Source: Macrothele yani (Eukaryota > Arthropoda > Arachnida > Araneae > Macrothelidae). From it: a stretch of 64,000 nt of DNA. Each line of letters starts with the position of its first letter. Position 1 is the stretch's first letter. Where the stretch lies: positions 51,789,436 through 51,853,435 of the forward strand of contig CM077016.1 in the NCBI GenBank assembly GCA_039090855.1. The letters run 5' to 3'. The translations under genes and the position numbers were made by a program. Below the pieces are notes generated by a model. The model saw only the letters and a list, made by a program, of their open reading frames with translations, was not told the DNA's origin and ran no database searches. Below are positions 54,102-63,828 of the stretch, piece after piece.

Positions 54102-54605
54102 CTCTCTTTACGAGATTCCAGACAATTAGTTGTTCGGGCATAGGTACGAGATGACACATTCGATCACCGTGATGCTTTGCATGCGATTGTACATCGTCCA
54201 TGTTCAGGTTTTGACGCCTTCCGATTCCCGAAATTCCTGGTCATTGAGGAATAATCGTCCAAAAACTTGCATTTTTAGGGGGTTTCCGGATTTTGAGAAG
54301 GGTTCGTTTGTTACCTATCTCCTCCAAAGATCTTCAGCCGATCGCGGTGACACTTGCCACAGAGAAATGGAAGGACATGGTGAGTGACATAGGGTTGGTA
54401 TCATGCTGATTGTTCGTGTCGTATAAAAATAATGACCATTAAAAAACTGACCAATTTTAACAATAATTGAAAAAATCCGCTCTCTATACGAGACTTGGGA
54501 CAATTAGTTGTTCGGGCATGACACATCTGATCACCGATTGCACATCGTCCACGGTCAGGTTTTGACGCCTTCCGATTCCCGAAATTCCGTGTCATTGAAG
54601 AATTT
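54102..54605 (+). repeat. Pair of ~140-bp direct repeats
   Basis: 54102-54260 and 54479-54605 share GACAATTAGTTGTTCGGGCA, GATCACCG, ACATCGTCCA.GGTCAGG and TTTTGACGCCTTCCGATTCC. The spacer of about 220 bp is unrelated. Origin unknown. Confidence 0.7.
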
Positions 54606-54671
54606 CAATTAAAACTAGATGGCCTTTTACTTGAACCGTTTCACGAAAGTTGGCTCACTAACATCAATTTA

Positions 54672-56200
54672 AAACAAGTTAGTAAAATCATGCAATGCAT
54701 TGATTGTAAAACGCTTTCCAACATACCAGAAATTATTACTCAAGTTATGAGGATAACGGCTGTGGAATAAATCTCGGTCCTGTGCCCTGACCTCTGACCC
54801 CATTTCGATGATATTCAACAGAACCGGTTCATTATACCTCCGAAATAACATGATAAAGTTTTGTCGCAATGGAAGCCTTTTTACGTAAGTTATGATGCAC
54901 AAGGGCTATGGAATAGATCCCGTTCCTGTGTCCTAACCTTTGACCCCATTTCGCTCATTTTCAATAGAATTCGTCCCCAGGCAGGCCCCTACAGCATACT
55001 AACATTTCATCCAAATCAAAGATTTTTTACGTAAGTTATGACGCATAATGGCGATGAAAGTGATTCCACTCCTATGTCCTGACCTTTGACCCCATTTCGC
55101 CCATTTTCAATAGGGTTTGTCCCCAGGTTGTCCCCTACGACATACTAAAATTTAATCGAAATCGAACCTTTTTTTTTACGTTAGTTATGACGCATAAGAG
55201 CAGTGGAATGGATCCTGCTTCTATGTCCTCACCTTTGACCCCATTTTGTTCAGGTTCCTTCGCAGGTGCTACCCTTCCACATACTAAACGTTCATCGAAA
55301 TCGAACGATTTTTATGCGAGTTATCGTGCGGACGAGCATACGCACACAACGCGTGACGTAATGAGGCAGATAGGAATCGCGACCATCTGCTCGAAAGAGT
55401 GTGGCGTCATAAAACTTTAACAGGATCCACACACAACGCGTGCCGTAATGAGGCAGATAGGAATCGCGACCATCTGCTCGAAAGAGTGTGGCGTCATAAA
55501 ACTTTAACAGGATCCACACACAACGCGTGCCGTAATGAGACAGACTGCGTGACCGCGCGCCAACATTAATGGGACGACGCCATGACACTAATAAAATCGT
55601 GGTAATACGATCCACACACAACGCGTGACGTAATGAGACAGACGGCGGGACCGTGCGCCAACATTAATGGCACTACGCCATGACACTAATAAAAACGTGG
55701 TAATTCGGGGTGGTTATTTAACGCACTAAACGAATTATCCTAAATTCGAGATCAAGCTAAATAGATTTCTATTACCAGAAAACGGTAGGTTAACGACTTT
55801 CTTCAAAATGCTTAGAGTCGTTTTCAAAATAAAATTTACATACATACAAGAATTGCTCCTTTAATAGTATGGGATAAGGGCGATGCAATGGACCCCATTT
55901 CGTCCATTTTCAATAGGGTTCGTCTGTAGGTGGTCCCCTACCACATACTAAAATTTCATCAAAATCGAACCATTTTTACGCACGTTATGACGCATAAGGG
56001 CAATGGAATGCATCCCGCCCCTATGCAGTGACCTTTGACCCCATTTCGTCCATTTTTAATTGCCTTCGTCCCCAGGTGGTCCCCTACCACATACTAGAAC
56101 TTCATCGAAATCGAACAGCTTTTACGTGAGTAATCGTGCCGACAGACAGACAAAGCTAGAGCATATACGCTTCTTCAACCTACGGTTGGAAAGCATAAAC
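54672..56200 (+). repeat. Dispersed repeat R, copy 3, expanded by internal tandem units
   Basis: The longest copy of repeat R. Starts ACGCTTTCCAACATACCAGA (54710) and ends CTTCTTCAACCTACGGTTGG at about 56170-56190. A unit of about 147 bp carrying CTTTGACCCCATTTCG and CATACTAAAATTTCATC recurs around 54940, 55085 and 55230, and in diverged form after 55890. A different tandem array (55335-55700) sits in the middle. Confidence 0.75.
55335..55700. repeat. Tandem array of ~90-bp units (four units, two subtypes)
   Basis: CACACAACGCGTGMCGTAATGA recurs at about 55340, 55428, 55516 and 55616. The first two units continue with GGCAGATAGGAATCGCGACC and GAGTGTGGCGTCATAAAACT and are nearly identical; the other two continue with GCGCCAACATTAATGG and ACGCCATGACACTAATAAAA. 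It interrupts repeat R copy 3. Confidence 0.88.
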
Positions 56201-57582
56201 AATCGTTTGAATTGAAAAACGAAGAAATGGAAAGACTCCGTCTGTTAGCTCAACACTTGCTTAATCTATAATAATAAAAGGACGTTTGTGTGTGTGTGTG
56301 TGTCTTTCGCGATACAAAATGAAAAACGTGGTTCCCGATCTGAGTGTGTCTTTCCGCTTTGTTTTCGTGCAACCTGATCACAACCAGCGTGAAGGAAAGT
56401 AGTTCATGATAAATTTTAGGCATTTCTCTTTTTGAGATTGGTTCGTACTTTTTGTTCTGAAAGTCATAAATTTTCCGCGTTCGTTTTTTTTTAGAATTTG
56501 TCATAATAGACGCATTAATGAGCTTAGATTTTGCAATAGCTTAGCTCAAAATTTGCCAACTGTACACCAGAGTTATCGGTTATCGTTGACGGCTTGTCCT
56601 AGTTTTATTGTTTTCCTTTCCTAAGAGGGGAACAAACGCCCAAAATTTTGAAATGAACAGTTCCAAATAAATTTCGCTTTCATTCCTTTCACAACGCCGT
56701 AAAAATCCGGGAAGTTCCGAAGTAAAAATGTTATTATTACTACAGCAGCAAAGCGTCATAGGAGAATTGTAACATTCATATGCATTTTTGGAATTTCATC
56801 GAGTCGCGTGAGCTCCGCCCATGACGTCAAATGTTGCCGAGGGAAGCATTGTAAGATGTATCATCGACCATCGGAGCCAACTCCAGTTTAATGAATTTAT
56901 TTGAAGTCAATAACTCTCCGAAGTTAAACAACGCCATAGGAACTTCCAACAATGCCCGCTGAACAATGTCGCAGGGGCTAATCCATCCCATTACCATTTG
57001 AATTCCCCGATTCTCCTCTTTCCCCGTGCAGTAGACTGAATCCAGACTTGGATCACCTTTATGGATTAAGGAGATAATAGAAAAGAGTGTGGGTGCCACC
57101 AGCGAACACTACCTGTATAGCAACAAAGAAACGCAGAGACGCCGTTCTGTAAATTCAATTTAAAATGCTCACCTGAGATACGCGAGCAATGGAATTGGTT
57201 TAAAACGCAATATCTCTTTTAAAGCGGTGGCTTGAAGCAGAGACACGAGAATTGAGGAAGGGGGTAGGGAAAAGACTGAACGTTTCGAAAGTCAAATAAA
57301 GAACACTGCAGAGGATAGGGTCAAAATATCATTTTAACAGACGTTCCCGACATTTTGCTCTTTTAACTCTTACGTGAGCATTTAAAACAATTATGGAACC
57401 ATTTCTCTTTGTTTGCGAGCACAATAAATCAAGGTACGATTTTGGTATCACATATAATTTAACAAGATGCAATAGAATGGAATTTATAGAAATCATCCTT
57501 ATTTGCAGCACAATCAAGTGAAATTTGAAACTGCAAGAGTCATTATTAAACCCTTTTACGGGAACTAAAAAAAAAAAAAAAA
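56201..57582. other. Intergenic; one unexplained 90-codon open frame
   Basis: Contains a (TG)n tract at about 56285-56302. The minus-strand open frame 56827-57099 (GDPSLDSVYCTGKEENRGIQ, ALLEVPMALFNFGELLTSNK) has unusually protein-like composition but matches nothing I recognise. It could be a decayed transposon piece or chance. Nothing else seen. Confidence 0.4.
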
Positions 57583-58900
57583 TGTTTGCGTGTCAAATAA
57601 TTTTTAAGACTGGTGCTAGATTTCTGCCTACGGTGGCGCCACCAGTGTAATCGCGAATGCGTTATAAACTGTGACCATCTGCTTGCTTTCTGCCAAAAGT
57701 ACTGCGCAGTTGTTAAAGTAACTCAAACGAAACGGGCGTTCATTAGAGAAGTAAAAATTTTTTTCATGTTGAATTACTAAGATGGAACAAAGGGCTGTTA
57801 TTAAATTTAACGCAAAACTTGGTAAAAGTGCCTCGGAAACGTACCAAATGATGAAACAAGTTTACGGTGAGTTTTGTTTAAGTAGATCAAATGTTTTCCT
57901 GCGGCACAAACGTTTTTTGGACGGAAGAGAGACGCTAGAAGATGATAAGCATACCGAAAGACCAAGTTCATCTAGGACACCTGAGATTATTGAAAAAGTG
58001 CGTGATTTCGTGGCAAACAATCGATGTGCGTCACTAAGAATGATGGAAGAGTCTTTAAACATCAACAAAGAAACGATTCGAACCATCCTGCATGAAGATT
58101 TGGGCAAAACAAAAGTCTGTGCTAAATTTGTTCCACACACGTTAACCAATGACCAAAAATCAAGGAGAAGTGCACACTGCAGAGACATCATTTCAGCCGC
58201 TGAAAAAGATCCAAACTTCTTAAAATCGACTGTTACTGGTGATGAAACATGGTGTTTTCAATATGATCCTAAAACAAAGCGACAAAGTGCGGAATGGAAG
58301 TCAAAAAACTCGCCACAAGCCAAAAAGAAAACAAAAAAAGTTCCATCGAATATCAAAATAATGCTCATTACATTATTCGATATTAAGGGTATTATCCACA
58401 AAGAATTTGTTCCAAGTGGACAAACAATTACTGGTGAGTTTTATTTAAATGTTTTGAGGCGTTTGATGGGCAGAATTCGTCGCATTCGTCCAGAATATCG
58501 AGATGAAAACATTTGGTGTTTGTTGCACGATAATGCACCCAGTCACACCTCACTTCTTGTTCGTAGATTTTTGGCAAAAAATAACGTCTGTGTGTTGAAT
58601 CATCCACCGTATTCGCCCGATTTAGCACCCTGCGACTTTTCTTTGTTCCCAAAACTTAAAATGACGTTAAAAGGGTGTTTTTTTAATGATATTTCGACCA
58701 TACAAACAGCTTCAACGCGTGTTTTGGAGGCAATTCCGCAAAGTGAACTGGAACAGGCATTCGAATCATTATTAAATCACGGTAACAAGTGTATTGAAGC
58801 CGGAGGGACTTATTCTGAATAACAAACCAAAACAAATTATAATTTTTTGTTTCTATTTCATTTTACAGAGCCAGTCTTAAAAATTCTTTGACGCACTGTG
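57583..58900 (+). mobile_element. mariner element c with intact transposase
   Basis: Right end ...TTCTTTGACGCACTGTG (58900) followed by TA; the left end is degenerate (TGTTTGCGTGTCAAATAATT). The leader CGGTGGCGCCACCAGTGTAA is shared with elements a and b. Carries an uninterrupted 346-codon transposase frame. The damaged left inverted repeat may prevent mobility in cis. Confidence 0.94.
57782..58822 (+). CDS. mariner transposase, intact frame (346 aa, DD34D)
   Basis: Cut-and-paste transposase acting on mariner inverted repeats. MEQRAVIKFNAKLGKSASET at the start; HTH regions within residues 1-110 (two domains, PSSSRTPEIIEKVRDFV between); linker signature FVPHTLTNDQ at 117-126 (WVPHEL-type); D154 in VTGDETWCFQYDP; D250 in LLHDNAPSHTS; D285 in YSPDLAPCDFSLFP, with 34 residues between the last two. 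Length is typical. Compared with elements a and b it has a few substitutions at shared positions (W to R at 41, G to E at 59), so activity is uncertain. Confidence 0.94.
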   Translation: MEQRAVIKFNAKLGKSASETYQMMKQVYGEFCLSRSNVFLRHKRFLDGRETLEDDKHTERPSSSRTPEIIEKVRDFVANNRCASLRMMEESLNINKETIRTILHEDLGKTKVCAKFVPHTLTNDQKSRRSAHCRDIISAAEKDPNFLKSTVTGDETWCFQYDPKTKRQSAEWKSKNSPQAKKKTKKVPSNIKIMLITLFDIKGIIHKEFVPSGQTITGEFYLNVLRRLMGRIRRIRPEYRDENIWCLLHDNAPSHTSLLVRRFLAKNNVCVLNHPPYSPDLAPCDFSLFPKLKMTLKGCFFNDISTIQTASTRVLEAIPQSELEQAFESLLNHGNKCIEAGGTYSE

Positions 58901-58961
58901 TATAAGGCCGAAACACATTAGCAATGCTTTATTTGGATTGCATGTAAAAAGAATTTAGACA

Positions 58962-59118
58962 ACCGGGGGGCCGAATGGTCTGAGAAGCGAGCTTCTAATC
59001 AGACGCACCAGATATGCCTGGGTTTGAGCTCCGGATGAGACGTGCATGTCAGACGAACCTGGCTCTATTCCCTTACTGGAAACAGTGGCCCCAAATTAGG
59101 AACGGGCATATACTCTTT
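58962..59118 (+). mobile_element. tRNA-headed SINE, divergent subfamily
   Basis: Plus strand. Head CCGGGGGGCCGAATGGTCTG with box B-like CTGGGTTTGAGCTCCGG, followed by a body resembling the main SINE (CCTGGCTCTATTCCCTTACT, GGAAACAGTGGCCCCAAATT, AGGAACGGGC). Different head, related body. No target duplication recognised. Confidence 0.6.
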
Positions 59119-59570
59119 AGAATACCAGGGAGATTTTATACCTGTGGAGATCAAGGCTAAGTCAGTTCTCTTCGAAGCCTTTTCCTTAATCTTCCCTGCT
59201 GTCATTTACATGTTTACGCTCAACTGTTCAGAATTATTAATTTTAATATATAACAGCAAGATCACTAAATGAAATGAAAAATTTCTCATGGTGATCTATG
59301 ACCTCTCCCTGCACCCCTAAAAAAAAAAAGATTCTAGTTCAGTACCTGTACATTTTCACCCTGCTATACATCTCGAAACAACTTACATGACGCAGTCTCG
59401 GATGGCAGATGCGTATTTTTCTGAAGCACAGACTTTTTTTTTTTTTTCTATTCTTCTTCACATTTCTATAAGTCCATCCTTCATTACAAATTACTGAAAA
59501 TCCATTATATCTTTCGTAGACGGCTGCTTAGCTGAAGCTTTGTCAAAAGCGTGACCGAAAAATTGAAATA
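59119..59570. other. Intergenic, nothing recognised
   Basis: AT-rich, with short A and T runs. No feature supported. Confidence 0.4.
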
Positions 59571-60103
59571 GAGGGTGATTTATAAAGAAGTATACAGTTT
59601 CCAGATGCTGTAAAACAGTAACAGCTGAAGACACGGACCACAACTGCGAACCGTTATGGAGATGTACTCATAAAGTTTGTGTCCCGTTACTGAGGGAAGT
59701 GACGTAGGCGATAGCGCACGTGTCACCTGACTAGTCAGTCGATGAACATTTTCCTCACCGATGGATTGGAACAAGCCGCGGACTACAACATGCCACCCAG
59801 AAGTCCTGATTTAACACCTTGTGACTTTTTCCCGTGGGGGTACGTAAAGTACAAGGTATTCGCCCCTCCCCTTCCTGTTGATCTAGCGGAGCTGAAGCAG
59901 CGTATCACAGCCACTATCACGGCACTTGATACCGGCTCCATAAGTGTCGTGTGAATAAGGGTGCACACATAGAACATCTGTGACTGTCCCTAAAAAAACT
60001 TTCAACATTCCCCTACAATTCTGTTACAGGTAACATAAAATATCTTATATTAATCTTGTTTTATAGTGCGTTGAAACTGTATACTTCTTTATGAATCCCC
60101 CTG
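59571..60103 (+). mobile_element. Tc1/mariner-group deletion derivative (C-terminal transposase piece)
   Basis: Inverted ends of about 29 bp: GGTGATTTATAAAGAAGTAT (from 59574) and complement GGATTCATAAAGAAGTATAC at the right (about 60074-60100). Inside is only the transposase tail, MPPRSPDLTPCDFFPWGYVK and VFAPPLPVDLAELKQRITAT (59742-59954), the region around the last catalytic acidic residue. The N-terminal and core parts are gone, so this is a non-autonomous derivative with both ends. Confidence 0.82.
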
Positions 60104-60198
60104 TATATTCCCTCCTGGTAAAAATTCTCGATCATCATGAGTTTAAAACTGTGTTCGCACTATAATCTTCAAATAATAAGAAGCCTGCTTCGCACCGT

Positions 60199-60271
60199 AG
60201 TTGCGAGTGGTCTATTGGTTAGAGCAACCATCTTCGACCAGATAGGTGCGGGATCGAGATTCTGGTTAGGA
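60199..60271 (+). repeat. tRNA-like sequence (SINE head)
   Basis: Box A-like GTGGTCTATTGGTTAGAGC and box B-like GGGATCGAGATTC about 37 bases apart on the plus strand. Likely a SINE head or tRNA pseudogene; no clean cloverleaf. Confidence 0.4.
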
Positions 60272-60400
60272 TAAGTGTCTCTGAAAACTCGCCACGCGTT
60301 TGATGGATGCGTTACGTCTACCCCGGAATATTGGACCCTCCGTTATAAATTACGTCATCTGTTCCTCCCACCCCCAGCACTTGTTTTTTCTTCTTTTTTT

Positions 60401-60604
60401 CAGTGGAAGTTTAACGACCACTGTGATCAACTCAGTGGGCTACAAGCAGTTGCTCGTCCCTAATTTAGGGCCGCTGTTTCCAGGGAAGGGAGGGAGGGCC
60501 AGGGCCGTACACAACATCCATGCCTCACCGGGATTGGAACTCGGACCCATCTCTCGGACGACTGATTAGAAGCCATCGCTTAGACCACTGCGCCACCGGG
60601 GCGG
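60401..60604 (-). mobile_element. tRNA-derived SINE
   Basis: Main family on the minus strand: CGCCCCGGTGGCGCAGTGGT, box B-like GAGTTCCAATCCCGG, GGCCCTGGCCCTC, CCCTAAATTAGGGACGAGC, CACTG end. More diverged than average. Target duplication unclear. Confidence 0.88.
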
Positions 60605-61094
60605 TGTTGCCCTTGTCCCCTCTCCTTGGAAGGGCTTGCTGTGCCTTTATAATCTGGCACTCCCTATTACGTCAATTCGCACTTTTAAACTAGCCCTCCT
60701 ACTTCTCTGACCTGCCTACCGTCTGTCGTATCTGAACGTCTTGGGTCAATATCATATTTAACGAGTCCTTTGCCTTTAATTAACATGTCTGTGGCGTTAC
60801 TTCTCTTCGAGGTAAAATTTAGGCTTCATTACATGGAACTCTGGCAATTTTCATAGCATCACCACTCGTGCCCATAGCCAGGGAAGGGCGAAATCTGGCA
60901 CCATCTGACGTTAGACCCTTTTTTCCCTTCCTAGCGATTATATGTATGCTCTAACAGAACAGAAATCATAGGATGCCTGTTTCTTAAGCAATACAACGCT
61001 GTCACCATTCTTACTACTAGACGAACCCACCGCTTGTCAGGTACATAGGCAGGAGAATATCACTGCATTCATGTAGATGGTAATTCGATGTCAG
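60605..61094. other. Intergenic, nothing recognised
   Basis: No supported feature. Confidence 0.4.
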
Positions 61095-61440
61095 TATGGA
61101 TAAAAGCTGTTCTGCTACAGACGCATGCTGAGAATATCCTGGGTTGTGCATAAGACTAATGCATCAATATTGAAAGAGCTCGGTGTAGACGCGCACAAGC
61201 GACTTCTTCCGACAATCCAACGACATTTACTAACTTTCTTCGGCCGCATCATCCGGACAGACGGTTTAGAAAAACTTTGAATTCAGGCGAAAGTCGACGG
61301 CAAATGAACCCCAGACAGATTCACCGATCAAATAAAAACTCTTACAAATCTACCAGTTGCAGAAATCATGAGAACTGTGGAGAATAGACAGGAATGACGA
61401 ACACCTTGACTGCCGACAGCATGTGAATTGGGTCACGACG
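61095..61440 (+). mobile_element. LINE RT C-terminal fragment
   Basis: Reads FCYRRMLRISWVVHKTNASI, LKELGVDAHKRLLPTIQRHL, LTFFGRIIRTDGLEKL, then IQAKVDGK.TPDRFTDQIKT with stops. This is the tail of non-LTR RTs of the RTE or a related clade (RRMLRI.W ... GRI.R.DGLE). A distinct lineage from the four RTE copies listed above. Decayed and truncated. Confidence 0.72.
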
Positions 61441-62375
61441 CTCGAACCGAGAAACGAAGAGGAAGATGGATAAACGTCGTGAGTTGACAGAGTTTGGAAG
61501 AGAGATAATGGTGGGTGACGGACGCATGAGTCACTATCTCGGAAGTTGCACAGGAATTGCGGTATCTTCAGTCGACAGTGTCAAGAGTGTATCGGGAATA
61601 CCCATTTCCGGAATAACATCGCATCGTGGACAGTGCTGTGGGTGAAGAATTGTGGTAGACTTACGTAGCTATCGACGTCTGTCTCGCATAGTTGAGAGAC
61701 AATCTTGGACGGCCACGTTCATCCACCAGTGGCACAAATCACCGCCGACTTCAACAACGGAGGTGCCAGAAATGTCTCCACCAAGACCATCATGCGATCA
61801 TTAGCCGTAATAAGTTAGCAGAACCGGCTACCCACCAGAGTCCATTGCGAACGCCACATAACCGGACTGTATGCCTCAGTTCCACGAAAAAACATCGGCC
61901 CTGGACCTTGGAGACTGGTCTCCTATAGTCCCGTTTCCAGTTATTTCGCGCAGCCGAGAGAGTGCGCATTTGGAGGAATACGCACGAAGATATCGACCCG
62001 GCATATTAACAAGGAACTGTTCAGGCTGGTGGAGGCCTTCCTGTGGTCTGGAGCGTGTTCAATTGGCGCACTCTGGGACCTCGGGTACGTCTAGATGCAT
62101 CTCTGAACGTGCCCATCCTTTCAGACCATCTGCATACGACTATGGTCATCATGCACATACATAGCAATGGACTCTTCCAGAAGGACAGTGTGCCTCCCCA
62201 TAAAGATGTGATGCAGAAGTTCCCATCTTGGTATGGCTTCCCTCTTCACCGGACATTAATCCTGTGGAAATTCTTTGGGATGCTATGAAAAGATTCTTTC
62301 AAGCTTTGGATCTTCCACTCAGGAAAGTGACGGAATTATGGACAGCGATGCAGCAGCAGGCATGCCCTTACTGTA

Positions 62376-63747
62376 CTGTGCAAATTAATTGGGACAAAGT
62401 AAAAAATCAATCTTTTTTTCCAAAACTATGCCTTTATATCATTCTATGCCTTCATATACACTGATAAATATACCTGTATTAGTATGAAGTATGTCCTCCT
62501 TTACAGAAATGACCTCTTGAATTCGTTTTGGCATTGATTCCACTAATTAAGTGCACATATTTTTGACTTCATAATCGTGGAACCACACTTTTATTGCATT
62601 CGTTATCATGCGTTCTTTGGTTGTACAGTCCATTTTACCTAAACGCCTCTTCAAAATATTCCACAAGTTTTCTATGGGATTTAAGTCTGGTGAATTTCCA
62701 GGCCAACCAAGCAAATGAATTTGATTTTCCAGCATGAAATTCTTGACCAATTTCGAATTGTGACATGGGGCCAAGTCATGTTGGAATGTCCCGTCAAAAG
62801 TTTGCAAGAATGGAACAATCCTACGTTGTAATATTTCTACGTACTTGGCTGAATTCATCATACCTTGAACAGGAATTAAGCTTCCAGCGCCATTTGATGT
62901 GAAAAAAACCCAAAACATCTGTTTCAGAGGGTGTTTTACAGTTTGTTCGACATGCTCAGGTCTTAAGGGTTCACAGTTGCTTCGTCTAACGACATTTGCC
63001 TGGTAACCCTGCACAAATAAATGAGTTCCATCGCTGAAAATTACCATTTTCGAGTCGTCAGCAGTCCATGATTTATATTTTTTGGCCCATACTAAACGTT
63101 TTATCTCCATTTTCGCATTCAAATATTGTTTTTTTTTTTGTTGGTCTTCTTACCTTCCAGCCAACTTCCAGAAGCCTACGGCGTACAGTTGAATCACTAA
63201 CATCACAACCACTAGCCAATAAATCTCTTTGAAGGTCGGTGCTTTTTTTTTTTTATTATTCATTTTATTATTTCTGATTAGATATTTATCGGTTCGTGGA
63301 GTTGTTTTTCATTTTCTTCCACATTTACCTCTCCTTTTTGGAGACGATGATCCAGATGCATTGTATCGCGTAAGCAGTCTTGATACACTAGATTTGCCTA
63401 CACCAACTGCAGAAGCGATATCTCTCACTGTCATAGAAGTATGATCCTTCAGAGCAATTATTTTTGCACGCTTCCTTGGGAAAATATCCATTTTTCAATA
63501 CACGAAAGCAACACGTACTCACAGAGAGCAAAAACTAACATCCACTTGTCACACACGAAAGCTCACAACTGAAGCTGAGGTGCCTATTTCCTGTTTAAAA
63601 CCGGTCAAACCACATTCTTACTATCAAGTTCTAACAGTCACTCCACCTCACAGCTGATAAAACCAGTTTACGCGGGTTTCCGACATCAACTGGCGATCAC
63701 ATTACAATTCTGAGAATAAAATAGCTTGTCCCAATTAATTTGCCCGG
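62376..63747 (-). mobile_element. Tc1-like DNA transposon T10, complete ends, nested in T9
   Basis: 1372 bp. Inverted repeats CTGTGCAAATTAATTGGGAC (62376) and complement CCGGGCAAATTAATTGGGAC (right end 63747); TA at 62374-62375 and 63748-63749. The transposase relic on the minus strand is close to a widespread animal Tc1 family. Confidence 0.92.
62478..63491 (-). pseudogene. Tc1-like transposase T10, DD34E, nearly complete
   Basis: ATG at 63491: MDIFPRKRAKIIALKDHTSM, TVRDIASAVGVGKSSVSRLL (HTH), SSPKRRGKCGRK, then shifts at poly-T tracts near 63245 and 63130, with SGCDVSDSTVRRRLLEVGWK between. DDE core: MVIFSDGTHLFVQGYQANVV (first D; the E after D is G), GTFQHDLAPCHNSKLVKNFM (second D), WPGNSPDLNPIENLWNILKR (E, 34 residues later). 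TAA at 62544-62546 replaces the Lys expected after KNMCT, and LVESMPKRIQEV continues beyond it. Few lesions, so decay is recent. Confidence 0.9.
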
Positions 63748-63828
63748 TATAATATTCGGGGGAAAGGTGGGCTACCCGTTACTAGGTACGTACCTCCCGA
63801 TTTCTGTCCATTCCGAATCTGTGTGTTT

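Larger units (their letters stand above)
61465..63783 (+). pseudogene. Tc1-like transposase T9, decayed and split by element T10
   Basis: Starts MDKRRELTEFGREIMVGDGR (ATG 61465). Recognisable pieces follow in shifting frames: FQKDSVPPHKDVMQKF (second D region, about 62170), SPDINPVEILWDAMKRFFQA (E region, about 62253) and LDLPLRKVTELWTAMQQQAC. Element T10 then begins at 62376. Just beyond T10, 63761-63783 reads ERWATRY and TAG, the expected Tc1 C-terminus, so T10 appears to have inserted into T9, with some sequence lost. Heavily frameshifted; ends not identified. Confidence 0.72.
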
